DNA of 41,259 bases from Candidatus Gallipaludibacter merdavium (GTDB lineage: Bacteria; Bacteroidota; Bacteroidia; Bacteroidales; Paludibacteraceae). The DNA is taken from contig JADIMG010000059.1 in the NCBI GenBank assembly GCA_017694875.1, positions 1 through 41,259 on the forward strand, given 5' to 3'. A program made the translations under genes and the position numbers. Under the pieces are notes generated by a model. The model had not been told where the DNA came from, made no database searches, and saw only the letters and a list, made by a program, of their open reading frames with translations. Of this stretch, positions 17,549 through 27,763 are shown in pieces (positions within the stretch are counted from its first letter, which is position 1; every line of letters starts with the position of its first letter).

Positions 17549-17611
17549 ATGTAATTAGCCGTATGATATGGTTTTGTCATGTTAGTCTTCTATGAATATG
17601 TATCTAATAAG

Positions 17612-17642
17612 ATAGGAATATCATAATTGGTATTCCTGTTTT
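17612..17642 (+). terminator. Intrinsic terminator after the PorZ-like gene
   Basis: AGGAATATC (17614-17622) pairs with GGTATTCCT (17629-17637) around a 6-nt loop, then G and five T. It lies about 65 nt after the stop at 17548. Confidence 0.75.
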
Positions 17643-17750
17643 TCTATAGACGTTGCCCTTTTCACCTTCTTGCTGATTTTTGTTTCGCAAATGCTATAAG
17701 TACAATGAGTTTTTCTTACCTTTACATGTTGAATATATTGAATAATCAAG

Positions 17751-18677
17751 ATGCAAAATGAGATAGTGACAACTGCTGGTTCATATCATGTACCGGCTCT
17801 TTTGAAGGAATCGGTAGATGGCTTGAATGTTCGGCCGAATGGTACTTATGTTGACGTTACATTCGGTGGTGGAGGACATTCAAGAGAAATTATGCGTCGT
17901 TTGGGAAAAGAAGGGCATTTGCTGGCGTTTGATCAGGATATGGACGCATATGTCAACAAAATAGAGGATGCACGTTTTATTTTTGTCCATTCCAACTTCC
18001 GTTACTTGCGCAACTTTTTGCATTATTATGGTGTAGAGAAAATAGATGGTTTGTTAGCAGATTTGGGCGTTTCTTCACACCATTTTGATGATGAGAGTCG
18101 TGGTTTCTCTTTTCGCTTTGATGGAGAGTTGGATATGCGAATGAATAGGAATGCTGCGCTGAAGGCATCCGATGTATTAAATGATTATACAGAGAGCAAG
18201 CTGGCTGATATTTTTTATGTGTATGGTGAGATGCGCAATGCGCGATTGATAGCCAGGGCCATTGTTAAAGAGCGTATGGTGGCTCCAATAAATACCGTAC
18301 AGCGTTTCTTGGATGTACTAAAACCTTTTGTGGGAAAGGATAAGGAGAAAAAAGATTTGGCGCGTATTTTTCAGGCATTACGTATTGAAGTGAATGATGA
18401 GATGGATACATTGCGTAAATTGTTGTATGACGCAGTAAAAGTACTCAAACCGGGAGGTAGAATTGCGATTCTGACATATCATTCTTTGGAAGACAGAATT
18501 GTAAAGAATTTTTTTAAGACAGGAAACTTTGAAGGAAAATTAGAGAAGGATTTTTATGGAAATCCTATTGTACCTTTGCGTTTGGTTAATAATAAGGTGA
18601 TTGTGGCAAGTGATGAGGAGGTGGAGGCTAATCCTCGTGCAAGAAGTGCCAAGTTGAGAATTGCAGAAAAAATATAG
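17751..18677 (+). CDS. rsmH: 16S rRNA (cytosine-1402-N4)-methyltransferase RsmH
   Basis: RsmH methylates N4 of C1402 in the ribosomal P site using SAM. The 308-aa protein has the N-terminal YHVPALLKESVDGL, the SAM motif VDVTFGGGGHSREI, DGLLADLGVSSHHFD, the inserted helical domain (about 130-200), FQALRIEVNDE, and the C-terminal LTYHSLEDRIVKNFF and NPRARSAKLR. This is the usual first or second gene of the division and cell-wall cluster. No mraZ precedes it here. It is 3 nt upstream of ftsL. A weak -7 element, TACCTTTA, lies at 17717-17724. Confidence 0.95.
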   Translation: MQNEIVTTAGSYHVPALLKESVDGLNVRPNGTYVDVTFGGGGHSREIMRRLGKEGHLLAFDQDMDAYVNKIEDARFIFVHSNFRYLRNFLHYYGVEKIDGLLADLGVSSHHFDDESRGFSFRFDGELDMRMNRNAALKASDVLNDYTESKLADIFYVYGEMRNARLIARAIVKERMVAPINTVQRFLDVLKPFVGKDKEKKDLARIFQALRIEVNDEMDTLRKLLYDAVKVLKPGGRIAILTYHSLEDRIVKNFFKTGNFEGKLEKDFYGNPIVPLRLVNNKVIVASDEEVEANPRARSAKLRIAEKI

Positions 18678-18680
18678 GCC

Positions 18681-19043
18681 ATGAAGACTGAAATGAATGA
18701 ACCAAATAATGATAAGACAAGGAACGTGACCCCGTTGGCTGTCTTGCGTGAGTTGCTGAATGGTAATTTTTTATTGAAAGGATTTATCATCAAGTACTAT
18801 AAGGGATTGTTGGTTTTTGTTTTCTGCTCTTTTCTTTATATTGGGAATCGTTATGCCTGTGAGAAGCAATTGGCTACCATTGTTGCTTTGCAGAAAGAAT
18901 TGAAAGATGTGAAGTATGAAGCATTGTCCACATCTGCGGAATTGATGCAGATGAGTCGACAATCTAATGTTCAGGAAGCTTTGTCAGAAAAAGGAATTTC
19001 TTTAGAGATAAGTAAAACATCGCCTATAATCATCAAAGATTGA
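18681..19043 (+). CDS. ftsL: FtsL-like cell division protein
   Basis: A 120-aa bitopic membrane protein: a cytoplasmic N-terminal part of about 45 residues, one transmembrane helix (GLLVFVFCSFLYIGNRYA, about 42-60) and a periplasmic coiled coil (KQLATIVALQKELKDVKYEA). Sequence similarity in this family is low; the call rests on topology, size and position between rsmH and ftsI, the place of ftsL in Bacteroidota. It would form part of the FtsQLB complex that activates FtsWI septal synthesis. An alternative ATG lies 12 nt downstream. Confidence 0.8.
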   Translation: MKTEMNEPNNDKTRNVTPLAVLRELLNGNFLLKGFIIKYYKGLLVFVFCSFLYIGNRYACEKQLATIVALQKELKDVKYEALSTSAELMQMSRQSNVQEALSEKGISLEISKTSPIIIKD

Positions 19044-19053
19044 TTGGATATAA

Positions 19054-21225
19054 ATGGAAAAGAAAACGATACGGCTACTTCGGTTCTCTTTGGTGTATTT
19101 TGTGTTGCTGTTCTTGTTTATGCTACCAATAGGCAAGATGTTCCGGATTCAATTGATTGAACGTGAACATTGGATGGAATTGGCGAAGAGCCAGGTGAGA
19201 ACTGATATTGAGGTCAAACCGAACCGTGGTAATATATATTCTTCTGATGGCCGGCTGATGGCTAGCAGTATTCCGTCTTATGTGTTGTATATGGACCCTT
19301 GTACGGATGCATTGCGTGAAGACGCTAGTAAATTGTTTTATGAATATGTTGATTCGGTTTCAGTGGCCTTGTCTGGATATTTTGGAGATAAATCGGCTTC
19401 GGAATATAGAAGAATGTTGGTAAATGCGCATAATTCAGGTAAGCGTTATTTACGTTTATATCCTCATAGAATATCGTACTTCCAATTAAAAGACGTATTG
19501 CGTTTCCCTTTGTTTAATAAGGGACGGATGAAAAGTGGATTGATTCCCCAACTACGTACGGATCGTGTCAAGCCGTTCGGTTCCTTGGCATCTCGAACTA
19601 TAGGAAATATTTATGGTGATGCGACAAAAGGTGGTAGCTCTGGCTTGGAGATGTATTTTGACGATGTTTTGCGTGGAGAACCTGGAAAGGCGACACGACA
19701 AATGATTGCCAATAAACGGATAGAGTATGTGGAGAAGGAGCCGCGTGATGGTTCCGATTTGATTACCACAATTGACGTGGATATTCAGGATGTGGCTGAA
19801 GAGGCTTTGTTGAATGAACTGAATCGAATAGGTGCCCATTCCGGCTATGTGGTCATGATGGAAGTTCATTCTGGAGAGGTAAAGGCTATCGTGAATATGG
19901 AACGAAGTGCAGTTAGTGGGGCTTATGTGGAAATGCGTAATGGTGTCGTTTCTGATATGGCTGAACCCGGTTCCACTTTTAAGACAGCTTCGCTGATGGC
20001 GGCAATAGATGATGGTTACGTGAGTATATATGATTCGGTGGATGTTGGTACTGGTATAAAGTATTTTTATAATGTAGCTATGCGTGACCATAATTATAAA
20101 GGTGGAAAACCGGGTACTGGTTATGGGAAAATAACGGTTGAAAATGCCCTCGAGGCTTCTTCCAATGTGGGCATATCGCATGTTATTGTGGAACATTATG
20201 GAAAGCATCCGGAGAAGTTTGTTGAAAAACTTTATGAAATGGGGCTGAATGAACCGCTGAATTTGGAGATACCGGGAACGGCGAGCCCCAATATACGCTC
20301 TCCTAAAGATGAAAATGTGGATTGGTCTGGTACAACACTGCCATGGATGAGTATTGGTTATGAAGTGCAGATACCTCCTATTTATACATTGACGTTTTAT
20401 AATGCAATTGCCAATGGCGGGAAAATGATAAAGCCATTTTTTGTGAAGGAAATCCGGCATGATGGCGAATTGGTTGAAAGTTTTGAGACGGAGGTGATAC
20501 GTTCAAAGATTTGCTCTCAAAACACATTGGATCAGATTAAGATAGCCCTGGAAGGGGTTGTGTGGCATCAGAGATATGCGACAGCCAAGGCCGTTCGCTC
20601 TTCAAAAGTAAAAATAGCTGGTAAGACAGGTACGGCACAGATATCTAATGGACTGTTAGGCTATAAATATGGTGGTAAGTCGCATCAAGTGTCATTTTGT
20701 GGCTATTTTCCTGCAGATGATCCTATGTATACTTGTTTGTGTGTGATACGGCGCCCAGCTCCTGGTTATGCTCCTTCTGGGGGAACGATGGCGGGATCTG
20801 TGGTTCGGAATATAGCAGAGCGAACGATGGCGATGAAAGTTTGGAAAAATGTAGAAGATTTGGTATCTGACTCAACTTTCGTCTATGAAATGCCAACAAT
20901 TAAAAGGGGACGTTATGAATCTGTATGGAGTGCATGCCATTCAGTGGGTCTGGATCTTGACAATGCACGTCGTTATAGAGATATGAATTGTGAATGGGCA
21001 CGGATATCATTGTCAAATGATACTTTGTCAGTTGTTGGAATGTCGGTTAACTCTCATACGGTTCCCAATGTAATTGGTATGGGGCTACGCGATGCAGTTT
21101 TTGCAATTGAACAAACAGGAATGTCTGTTCGTGTGTCTGGTGTAGGGAAAGTTATTAGACAGAGCGTGGCTCCCGGAGCTGCCCCAACGAAAGGTGCAAC
21201 GGTATATTTGGAATTAAAACCATAA
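19054..21225 (+). CDS. ftsI: Penicillin-binding protein FtsI (division transpeptidase) with C-terminal PASTA domain
   Basis: A 723-aa class B penicillin-binding protein that cross-links septal peptidoglycan. It has one N-terminal transmembrane helix (about 10-28), a PBP dimerization domain (to about residue 220, with [16 protein letters not shown]), and a transpeptidase domain with catalytic S307-TF-K310 (EPGSTFKTA), SSN at 369-371, and KTGT inside [10 protein letters not shown]. The last 60 residues form a single PASTA domain ([18 protein letters not shown] ... [15 protein letters not shown]), as in many Bacteroidota FtsI. It lies 10 nt after ftsL and 13 nt before murE. Confidence 0.94.
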   Translation: MEKKTIRLLRFSLVYFVLLFLFMLPIGKMFRIQLIEREHWMELAKSQVRTDIEVKPNRGNIYSSDGRLMASSIPSYVLYMDPCTDALREDASKLFYEYVDSVSVALSGYFGDKSASEYRRMLVNAHNSGKRYLRLYPHRISYFQLKDVLRFPLFNKGRMKSGLIPQLRTDRVKPFGSLASRTIGNIYGDATKGGSSGLEMYFDDVLRGEPGKATRQMIANKRIEYVEKEPRDGSDLITTIDVDIQDVAEEALLNELNRIGAHSGYVVMMEVHSGEVKAIVNMERSAVSGAYVEMRNGVVSDMAEPGSTFKTASLMAAIDDGYVSIYDSVDVGTGIKYFYNVAMRDHNYKGGKPGTGYGKITVENALEASSNVGISHVIVEHYGKHPEKFVEKLYEMGLNEPLNLEIPGTASPNIRSPKDENVDWSGTTLPWMSIGYEVQIPPIYTLTFYNAIANGGKMIKPFFVKEIRHDGELVESFETEVIRSKICSQNTLDQIKIALEGVVWHQRYATAKAVRSSKVKIAGKTGTAQISNGLLGYKYGGKSHQVSFCGYFPADDPMYTCLCVIRRPAPGYAPSGGTMAGSVVRNIAERTMAMKVWKNVEDLVSDSTFVYEMPTIKRGRYESVWSACHSVGLDLDNARRYRDMNCEWARISLSNDTLSVVGMSVNSHTVPNVIGMGLRDAVFAIEQTGMSVRVSGVGKVIRQSVAPGAAPTKGATVYLELKP

Positions 21226-21238
21226 TAATATATTAATT

Positions 21239-22684
21239 ATGAAATTGTCTCATTTATTGAATGGTCTGAAGCCTATACGGACGGTTGGAAATTTGGACAT
21301 AGAAATTAATTCAGTGCAGTTTGATTCTCGTTTGGTACGAAAGGGTGATTTGTTTGTAGCCACCCCAGGAACTGTGGTTAACGGGCATGATTATATTCCC
21401 AAAGCAATTGCCCAGGGCGGGGTAGCTGTAGTGTGTGAGCAACTACCGAAAGATTGGGATTCTGAAGTGACTTATGTACAATTACATGATAGTTTGGAAG
21501 GACTGGGTATCATAGCTTCTGCTTTTTATGATAATCCGTCAAGGAAATTGACCCTGGTTGGCGTTACAGGAACAAATGGTAAGACTACAATAGCTACGTT
21601 ATTATATAAGTTAACGCGTGCTTTAGGTTATAAAGCTGGTCTATTGAGTACTGTTTGCAATTATGTTGACGATGTGGCAGTGGAAGCTACGCATACCACG
21701 CCCGATCCTTTGGAGTTGAATCGTCTACTGGGAGAAATGGTGGATGCCGGCTGTCAGTATGCTTTTATGGAAGTAAGTTCGCATGCTGTTGCTCAGCGCC
21801 GTATTGCTGGTTTGGACTATGATGGTGGTATATTTACGAATCTTACACGTGACCACATTGATTATCATAAGACATTTGACAATTATCGTGATGCCAAAAA
21901 ACGTTTCTTCGATGAATTACCCCCCAAAGCATTTGCCCTTATCAATGCAGATGATAAAAATGGTCTGGTTATGCTGCAGAATACTCAGGCCAAGCGTTTG
22001 ACTTATTCGTGCAGGACTTTGGCTGATTTTAATGGCAAAATTCTGGAAGAAGGTTTTGAGGGTATGTTGTTGCAGATAAATGGGAAAGAAGTTTTTGTGC
22101 CTTTGGTTGGACGTTTTAACGTTTATAACTTATTGGCAATCTATGGAGCTGCCATTTCGCTAGGTTTTGATAGGGATGAAGTGTTGCGCATATTGAGTTC
22201 CCTTACGGCTGTTAGTGGACGTTTTGAGTGTATTCGTTCCCCAAAAGGATGGACGGCGATTGTTGATTATGCACATACTCCCGATGCTCTTACTAATGTG
22301 ATAAATACAATTAATGAAATTCGTAAGCATGAATCTCATTTAATAACCGTTGTTGGATGTGGTGGTAATCGCGACAAGGGAAAACGCCCTATGATGGCGC
22401 ATGAGGCGGCTATTGGCAGTACGCGTGTAGTGTTGACGAGTGATAATCCTCGTGATGAAGAGCCTATGGATATATTGAATGACATGCTTGCCGGATTGAA
22501 TGAGGAAGAACGGCAGGCTGTTCTTGTAATCCCTGATAGACGTGAGGCCATAAAGACCGCATGTGCATTGGCGCAGAAAGATGATGTAATTCTGATTGCC
22601 GGTAAAGGGCATGAGGATTATCAGATTATTAAAGGTGTAAAGCACCATTTTGATGATAGAGAAGAGGTGCGCAAGTGCTTGTAA
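21239..22684 (+). CDS. murE: UDP-MurNAc-tripeptide synthetase MurE (meso-DAP adding)
   Basis: MurE adds the third amino acid to UDP-MurNAc-L-Ala-D-Glu in the cytoplasm, with ATP. The 481-aa protein has the N-terminal uridine-binding domain ([16 protein letters not shown]), the ATP loop [20 protein letters not shown], the carbamylated-lysine region (SSHAVAQRR), and a C-terminal domain with DNPRDEEP. The DNPR motif marks meso-diaminopimelate-adding enzymes and so predicts a DAP-type wall, as usual in Bacteroidales. mraY, murD and ftsW, which often follow in this phylum, do not follow here; a TfoX-domain gene does. Confidence 0.95.
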   Translation: MKLSHLLNGLKPIRTVGNLDIEINSVQFDSRLVRKGDLFVATPGTVVNGHDYIPKAIAQGGVAVVCEQLPKDWDSEVTYVQLHDSLEGLGIIASAFYDNPSRKLTLVGVTGTNGKTTIATLLYKLTRALGYKAGLLSTVCNYVDDVAVEATHTTPDPLELNRLLGEMVDAGCQYAFMEVSSHAVAQRRIAGLDYDGGIFTNLTRDHIDYHKTFDNYRDAKKRFFDELPPKAFALINADDKNGLVMLQNTQAKRLTYSCRTLADFNGKILEEGFEGMLLQINGKEVFVPLVGRFNVYNLLAIYGAAISLGFDRDEVLRILSSLTAVSGRFECIRSPKGWTAIVDYAHTPDALTNVINTINEIRKHESHLITVVGCGGNRDKGKRPMMAHEAAIGSTRVVLTSDNPRDEEPMDILNDMLAGLNEEERQAVLVIPDRREAIKTACALAQKDDVILIAGKGHEDYQIIKGVKHHFDDREEVRKCL

Positions 22685-22698
22685 TTTTCTATTGAGCT

Positions 22699-23010
22699 AT
22701 GGCTAGTACCATTGATTTTGTTGAATATGTCTGCGACTGCATTGCCGGTTGCGGACATATTCGTTATAGAAAGATGTTTGGCGAATATCTGGTTTATGTG
22801 GATGATAAACCTATATTTCTCGTATGTGATAATCAGGTTTTTGTAAAGGATTTTCCTTTATTAAAGTCTGTGCTGGTTAATGTATCTATGGCAAGTCCCT
22901 ATCCTGGGGCAAAGATGCATTATCTTCTTGATGCGGACGACAGGGACATGTTAAGACTGGTTGTTGTAACAATTCTGCCTATTGTTCCGGTGAAGATTTC
23001 AAAAAGATGA
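22699..23010 (+). CDS. TfoX N-terminal domain protein
   Basis: A 103-aa protein made almost entirely of a TfoX/Sxy N-terminal domain: YRKMFGEYLVYVDDKPIFLV is the signature region, followed by SPYPGAKMHYLL. In gammaproteobacteria TfoX regulates competence, but that role needs a second domain absent here, and single-domain members in Bacteroidota have no established function. It lies 14 nt after murE on the same strand and converges on miaA across a 78-nt gap with no clear terminator. Confidence 0.8.
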   Translation: MASTIDFVEYVCDCIAGCGHIRYRKMFGEYLVYVDDKPIFLVCDNQVFVKDFPLLKSVLVNVSMASPYPGAKMHYLLDADDRDMLRLVVVTILPIVPVKISKR

Positions 23011-23088
23011 TGTATATATAATTGATTCTTATTGCATTGGACAACTGCTATAATCAAGAGGAAGAGTATTAGATTGTTGGATGCAGCT

Positions 23089-23991
23089 TCACATATGTTG
23101 CCTGATAAAATCCAAAACCTTTTCACATTCATCAGGATGAAACCAATTGATTTCTTTGTCTGCATTAAACCAGGTAAGCTGCCGTTTGGCATAGTTGCGT
23201 GAGTCTTGTTTGATTTTTTCAATGGCAGATTCCAGTGTGCATTTTCCTTCCATATATTGATACAATTCTTTGTATCCGACTGTATTGAGGCTGTTTAGGT
23301 GGCGGTATGGGAATAGTGGTTTCGCTTCTTGGATGAGGCCTTCGTCCAACATCTGATCCACTCGCAAATTAATCCTCTCGTATAATTCAGGTCTTGGCCT
23401 GTTCAGACCTATCTTGACAATATGGAAAGGTCTCTTTTTGACTTGTCCTGTACAAAAGCTGGAATAGGGTTGACCTGTGGCGATAGAAACTTCCAATGCA
23501 TGCAGCATGCGTTTGTGGTTGAATTTATCTACCTTCTCAAAATGGACGGGGTCAAACTTCTTCAGTTCCTGTTGTAGCCATTCAAGTCCATTTTGTTGGT
23601 ATTGTTCGTTGACCATTTTTCTGACAGGTTCAGGAACAGATGGAATATTGTCAAAGCCTTTGCATACGGCATCAATGTACATCATTGACCCCCCTACAAG
23701 GAGTTGGTGAGGGTGGGTGGAAAACAATTCTTCTAAAAGCTTTATTGCGTCTTCCTCATATTGTCCTGCACTATATTGGTCGAAAATGGATTGTGTTCCG
23801 ATAAAATAGTGTTTTACTAGTTTCAATTGCTCAGGGGTTGGAGCAGCAGTTCCAATTTGCAGTTCTTTGTATATTTGGCGTGAATCTGAAGAGATGATGG
23901 GGGCTCCCAGTAGCTTAGCTATGTTGAAGCTTAGTTCTGTTTTGCCGACGCCTGTTGGACCTAGAAGAACAAATAATGTGGGGTATTGCAT
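23089..23991 (-). CDS. miaA: tRNA dimethylallyltransferase MiaA
   Basis: MiaA transfers a dimethylallyl group to N6 of A37 in tRNAs that read codons starting with U. The 300-aa protein starts at the ATG at 23991 (MQYPTL); the longer reading begins with TTG at 24009. Motifs: the P-loop LGPTGVGKTE, SSDSRQIYKELQIGTAAPT, LLVGGSMMYIDA, and the tRNA-binding C-terminal region with RNYAKRQLTWF. It is the last gene of a five-gene minus-strand operon. A second tRNA modification gene of this window, mnmA, is in a different unit. Confidence 0.95.
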   Translation of the reverse strand: MQYPTLFVLLGPTGVGKTELSFNIAKLLGAPIISSDSRQIYKELQIGTAAPTPEQLKLVKHYFIGTQSIFDQYSAGQYEEDAIKLLEELFSTHPHQLLVGGSMMYIDAVCKGFDNIPSVPEPVRKMVNEQYQQNGLEWLQQELKKFDPVHFEKVDKFNHKRMLHALEVSIATGQPYSSFCTGQVKKRPFHIVKIGLNRPRPELYERINLRVDQMLDEGLIQEAKPLFPYRHLNSLNTVGYKELYQYMEGKCTLESAIEKIKQDSRNYAKRQLTWFNADKEINWFHPDECEKVLDFIRQHM

Positions 23992-24020
23992 AGGTGGATT
24001 TTCTTGCAAAAGTAGAGTTT

Positions 24021-25817
24021 TTACTGGCCTTGAACAATTAAGGGTATTTTCTTTTTTATTTTTTTTCCATTGGATGGATGATATGCTTCAAACAGCAGTG
24101 CATAGATGCCTATTTCGACGTTTTGCCCTTTGCTTGTGGTGCCGTCCCAGATAATCTGGTTTTCAGTTGCCATTAATAGGTTGTCTGCTAGTTCAGCAAT
24201 GAAAAGGCCGCTGGGCGTGAAAATTCTTATGTTGGCAATATAGCCTTGTTCTGGTAGTAGGCAATGAATTATGCAGATATCTTCATGTCCGTTGCCGTCG
24301 GGAGAAAATGCTTCCGGTTCAGCCCAAATGGAGGACTTATTCGATTCTTCTGTATCATATACATCTGTATATTGTGAATTGGTATAGCCAGGCGTACCGT
24401 AATAATAAGTGGATGCGGCTGAGTGCCAGGAAGTGGCATTGTTGGACGGTAAGTCTGGATGAAGCTTTTCAAGAGCTACCCCTTTGATGTTCTTGGCTAA
24501 AATATGTTGCCAGTCTGGTGAATAATTGACAGAATCTGCAATCTCACCGGCATCAGAAATCAGATATATGGTAGTACCTTCATTGCTGAGTGCTTGTTTC
24601 CAGTCACATTCTACAATATTGGCTGTGTCGGGAGCATTATGTTTATTTCGTAGCAGGATGCTGTTGCCAGTAAGAGCAATAACGTTATAAGGCCTCAATG
24701 TTGATATTGGGAAATGGTTGCCTTGATTAAATGTTCCATCTTTTTTACGTGTAGTCAGTCGCCAGTTGCTCATGTCTATTGAATACGGGGTGCGGTTGGC
24801 AATCTCAACATATTCTTGCCCTTCTGTATCAGGTTCATACATTATCTCATTGATTCTGATGGCACTGTCATTCGCTGGTGTTGCAATACCTGTGCATTTG
24901 TAGTCTAGTCCTTCCAGTGGGTTGCCAGACATGTCTTCAAGATAGGTGAGTTCTGTGCAATATTCTTTTGTTGTGTCTATTATCTCGTCCAGTTGGATGA
25001 ATATTTCATGTTCCAGTCCCGTTGTGAGTTGGGATATTATGACTTCCTTGCCTTCACATGAAACGTTTACTTCAGCTGTATGGATATTGATAGGTTCATT
25101 GAACGTCAAATACAATGTTTGGGGTGGTATAATGGAATATTCATCCCATTGGGGGCCTTGTTCATCAATGGCTTCATGTCCGCTGATAATGATGTCATCA
25201 AAGGAAAAGGCAAAACCTTTACTTTGGGTACATGTATAGCTTATAGCACAGTAATTGGATGGTGTGGCATTTTGGCTTTGTGCTTCTCCTTCCTTGGTTT
25301 CGGACTGTTCGTGAATGGCTTTTGTGTATAGTTCCCACAGACCGTCATTGCGTATAACACGTACTTGAATGGCATTGGCATCTTGCGCCAACAAGTCTTC
25401 TCTTCCTTCTATCAATACTTGTTCTTCTCCCTGATGCCGGACATATAGGGAGACATTGTCTTTTGTACCACCCATGATGACATAATAACTCTCAGTAGCT
25501 TTTGTCGGATCTGGGTGGTTGCTGGTCAAGTAAAATGTTGAGAAATTGGCGCTAGATGGATTGCAATCAAAAACAGCGAAAAATTCCCATTGTGCATTGT
25601 TTGTTAAATTGCATGGGGTTGATAAATAGGCTGTTGTGGCAATGGTGGCATTGCTTTGTAATCTCCCGAATTGATTTATGGTAAACAAATCGTTATCTCC
25701 GTTCCATGCCGGATTGTTTGTAAAGTCACCATCGGAGAAATCATCCTGCAGGATAATCTCTTGACCATATGCAGAGAAAAGTGGTATGAGAAGTAGTATG
25801 AGAATTATTTTTCTCAT
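24021..25817 (-). CDS. Secreted lamin-tail-domain protein with FlgD/gliding-type C-terminal domain
   Basis: A 598-aa exported protein with a signal peptide (LLLIPLFSAYGQ, cleavage near residue 19). The N-terminal 200 residues are a beta-sandwich-like region (DDFSDGDFTNNPAW start, IIISGHE end). An Ig-like segment follows (about 215-310, LYLTFNEPINI), then a lamin-tail domain (about 317-440: INEIMYEPDTEGQEYVEI, NWRLTTRKKDG, DSVNYSPDW). The last 95 residues (AFSPDGNGHED ... IWDGTTSKGQNVEIGIYALL) are of the gliding-motility or FlgD-like type that can serve as a type IX sorting domain. Lamin-tail proteins of this type are outer-surface or secreted and of unknown function. It sits 1 nt from folE and about 30 nt from the miaA ATG, an unexpected companion for two metabolic genes. 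Confidence 0.8.
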   Translation of the reverse strand: MRKIILILLLIPLFSAYGQEIILQDDFSDGDFTNNPAWNGDNDLFTINQFGRLQSNATIATTAYLSTPCNLTNNAQWEFFAVFDCNPSSANFSTFYLTSNHPDPTKATESYYVIMGGTKDNVSLYVRHQGEEQVLIEGREDLLAQDANAIQVRVIRNDGLWELYTKAIHEQSETKEGEAQSQNATPSNYCAISYTCTQSKGFAFSFDDIIISGHEAIDEQGPQWDEYSIIPPQTLYLTFNEPINIHTAEVNVSCEGKEVIISQLTTGLEHEIFIQLDEIIDTTKEYCTELTYLEDMSGNPLEGLDYKCTGIATPANDSAIRINEIMYEPDTEGQEYVEIANRTPYSIDMSNWRLTTRKKDGTFNQGNHFPISTLRPYNVIALTGNSILLRNKHNAPDTANIVECDWKQALSNEGTTIYLISDAGEIADSVNYSPDWQHILAKNIKGVALEKLHPDLPSNNATSWHSAASTYYYGTPGYTNSQYTDVYDTEESNKSSIWAEPEAFSPDGNGHEDICIIHCLLPEQGYIANIRIFTPSGLFIAELADNLLMATENQIIWDGTTSKGQNVEIGIYALLFEAYHPSNGKKIKKKIPLIVQGQ

Positions 25818-25818
25818 A

Positions 25819-26415
25819 TTATTTGTATCGAATCAAATTCATAAACTCTTCCCTTGTTTTAGCTTGTTGGAATGCCCCTGTAAAATCTGATGTGGTGGTT
25901 ATTGAGTGTTGTTTTTGAATGCCCCTCATTTGCATGCATAGATGTTGGGCCTCGATGATTACCATTACACCAAGAGGATTGAGTGTGTGTTGTATGCAAT
26001 TCTTAATTTGTGTAGTCATTCTTTCCTGAACCTGCATGCGTCTTGCAAAAACTTCTACCACTCGTGGTATTTTGCTTAATCCTGTTATGCGCCCGTTGGG
26101 AATATAAGCAACATGGACCTTTCCGAAGAATGGCAATAAGTGGTGCTCACACATGGAGTAGAAATCTATATCTTTCACAATCACCATCTGCTTATAGTCT
26201 TCTTCAAACATGGCACTTCGCAAAATTTCCTCTGGGTCTTGGTCGTACCCTTGCATCAGAAATTGATAGGCTTTGGCTACACGTTCTGGTGTCTTGATCA
26301 ATCCTTCCCTTTTCGTGTCTTCTCCAAGAATCTTGATGACGCTTTTAATATGTTCTGCAATTTGGATAGTCTTTTCTGTATCGTATTGGAAATTGTTCTG
26401 TTGGTAATTGCTCAT
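25819..26415 (-). CDS. folE: GTP cyclohydrolase I FolE
   Basis: FolE converts GTP to 7,8-dihydroneopterin triphosphate, the first step of folate (and queuosine) precursor synthesis. The 198-aa length is normal for the homodecamer. The zinc site is CEHHLLPF plus the later cysteine in [29 protein letters not shown] and [10 protein letters not shown] are core family motifs. It is co-transcribed with a SPOR-domain protein upstream (2-nt gap) and the lamin-tail gene downstream (1-nt gap). FolB, two steps later in the pathway, is encoded at 4611-4970. Confidence 0.96.
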   Translation of the reverse strand: MSNYQQNNFQYDTEKTIQIAEHIKSVIKILGEDTKREGLIKTPERVAKAYQFLMQGYDQDPEEILRSAMFEEDYKQMVIVKDIDFYSMCEHHLLPFFGKVHVAYIPNGRITGLSKIPRVVEVFARRMQVQERMTTQIKNCIQHTLNPLGVMVIIEAQHLCMQMRGIQKQHSITTTSDFTGAFQQAKTREEFMNLIRYK

Positions 26416-26417
26416 AG

Positions 26418-26918
26418 TTATTTCAATATTTGTATTAAATCCCGGACAATATATACATCTCCCTGTATGGTCGGGAATTTATTGATAATCTCCTGTCGCA
26501 GCAGATTACATTCTTCCTGATTCCGGAAATTGCCTAAACGGACTTTCCAGAAAGGTGGATTGTAGATTACATAGGTAGGGATATTCGGAAATGATGCCTG
26601 CATTTCTTTTTCTATCTTGAATGCTTCTGCTTTAGATGTTTTAGGCGCATTGCTGGAGTACACTTGCACTCTATATCCTTGTATTTCGGTGGTCTCAATG
26701 GTGTTTGTACCGGAGATTTTGGTGGAGATAACATTGATTAGCCGTTGGTCTTGATAAATAGTAACTTTTCCTCCTTGAAGACTATCCGATAATGAGGTGA
26801 AGATGGTTGGGGTTGTCGTGTGTGTTATTGAGTCTTTGATTGCAATATTGTCCTCTGCCCGTGTAAATAGTGCGGACAGAAAAACATATCCCAAAACAAA
26901 TAAATATTTTTGTGACAT
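26418..26918 (-). CDS. Exported SPOR-domain protein
   Basis: A 166-aa protein with an N-terminal signal peptide ([16 protein letters not shown], no lipobox) and a C-terminal SPOR domain (about 85-160: [15 protein letters not shown] at its start, [16 protein letters not shown] and YIVRD at its end). SPOR domains bind glycan strands lacking stem peptides, concentrated at septa, so this protein probably lies at the division site in the periplasm. Between signal and SPOR is a linker of about 60 residues. It is the second gene of the operon, 17 nt after the beta-barrel gene. Confidence 0.87.
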   Translation of the reverse strand: MSQKYLFVLGYVFLSALFTRAEDNIAIKDSITHTTTPTIFTSLSDSLQGGKVTIYQDQRLINVISTKISGTNTIETTEIQGYRVQVYSSNAPKTSKAEAFKIEKEMQASFPNIPTYVIYNPPFWKVRLGNFRNQEECNLLRQEIINKFPTIQGDVYIVRDLIQILK

Positions 26919-26935
26919 GACTTATGTTGTTGTTT

Positions 26936-27754
26936 TTAATATTTGTCGAAACGACATATGGAACATTTGTTGTTCCTGAATATGTAAGATAATTTTATTC
27001 CTGCTGTAAAATAGCCATCAGCCCATTTTGATTGTTTTCCCGATACCTCACCCTGTGGATTAACAAAAGGATAGCCGTCGAGACTGGAGCTGGCGTTGTC
27101 CATTAATGTTTGATGGCAATCTACCTCAAATCCTACTGCGAAATTATTGCCGATGGGAATGTTTACACCTAGACCAATAGGAATTGTTGGTGATATGCGA
27201 TTGACATTTTCTTCAGTAATACCAAAGTGGGTATAATTAATGTTACTGTAAGTAACTCCAACGCCGCCAAAAATGTAGAACCATCTTCCAGCTTCGCTAA
27301 AAGGGTAATATTCTATTGTTACGTCAGGCTCAACAATAAAGGAGGCAAATTCTTTTTGTTGATTGGGAGCATCCAAATATTTGAAGTTATTGCCATTGAG
27401 TTTTCCACCCAATACATGAAAACGTAACCCGAGGTGTTTTTGTATGGGTATCATATATGACAGTTCACCGTAAAAACCGGTGTGAGTGTCCCAGTTATTG
27501 GAATTTTGGTCAACAATGGCTAGTCCAGGAAATTCCACGTCACCAAAATATTGGTTAAGCCCAAATTCCAATGTTAAAATATGACCGGAACCTTTTCCTT
27601 TTGTATGTAGTCCATATGAATTGGTGCGGTTACTCCACGAGTACACTTTTTTGTATCTTCCGTCGTTGTTGATAATTCTTCTTCTTTGCGCACTCATTAT
27701 CAATGGTATAGATAGAAAAATCAGCAAAATGAATATGTGCTTGTGTTTAATCAT
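26936..27754 (-). CDS. DUF6089-type outer membrane beta-barrel protein (PorG-like)
   Basis: A 272-aa exported protein, starting at the ATG at 27754; the longer reading begins with TTG. A signal peptide (ILLIFLSIPLIMSAQ) is followed by alternating beta strands rich in Gly, Tyr and Phe (LEFGLNQYFGDVEFPG, GFYGELSYMIPI, YFTAGIKLSYIF), consistent with an 8-stranded barrel. The C terminus carries a CxxC (CSICRF). The pattern matches the DUF6089 family, which includes relatives of PorG of the type IX system in Porphyromonas; that link is an inference. It heads the operon with the SPOR, folE, lamin-tail and miaA genes. Confidence 0.75.
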   Translation of the reverse strand: MIKHKHIFILLIFLSIPLIMSAQRRRIINNDGRYKKVYSWSNRTNSYGLHTKGKGSGHILTLEFGLNQYFGDVEFPGLAIVDQNSNNWDTHTGFYGELSYMIPIQKHLGLRFHVLGGKLNGNNFKYLDAPNQQKEFASFIVEPDVTIEYYPFSEAGRWFYIFGGVGVTYSNINYTHFGITEENVNRISPTIPIGLGVNIPIGNNFAVGFEVDCHQTLMDNASSSLDGYPFVNPQGEVSGKQSKWADGYFTAGIKLSYIFRNNKCSICRFDKY

Positions 27755-27763
27755 ATGATGCAA

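Noticed and set aside
19552-20460. 302-codon minus-strand ORF
   Set aside because: Antisense shadow of ftsI; His/Ile/Arg-rich composition typical of reverse reading, and ftsI is intact.
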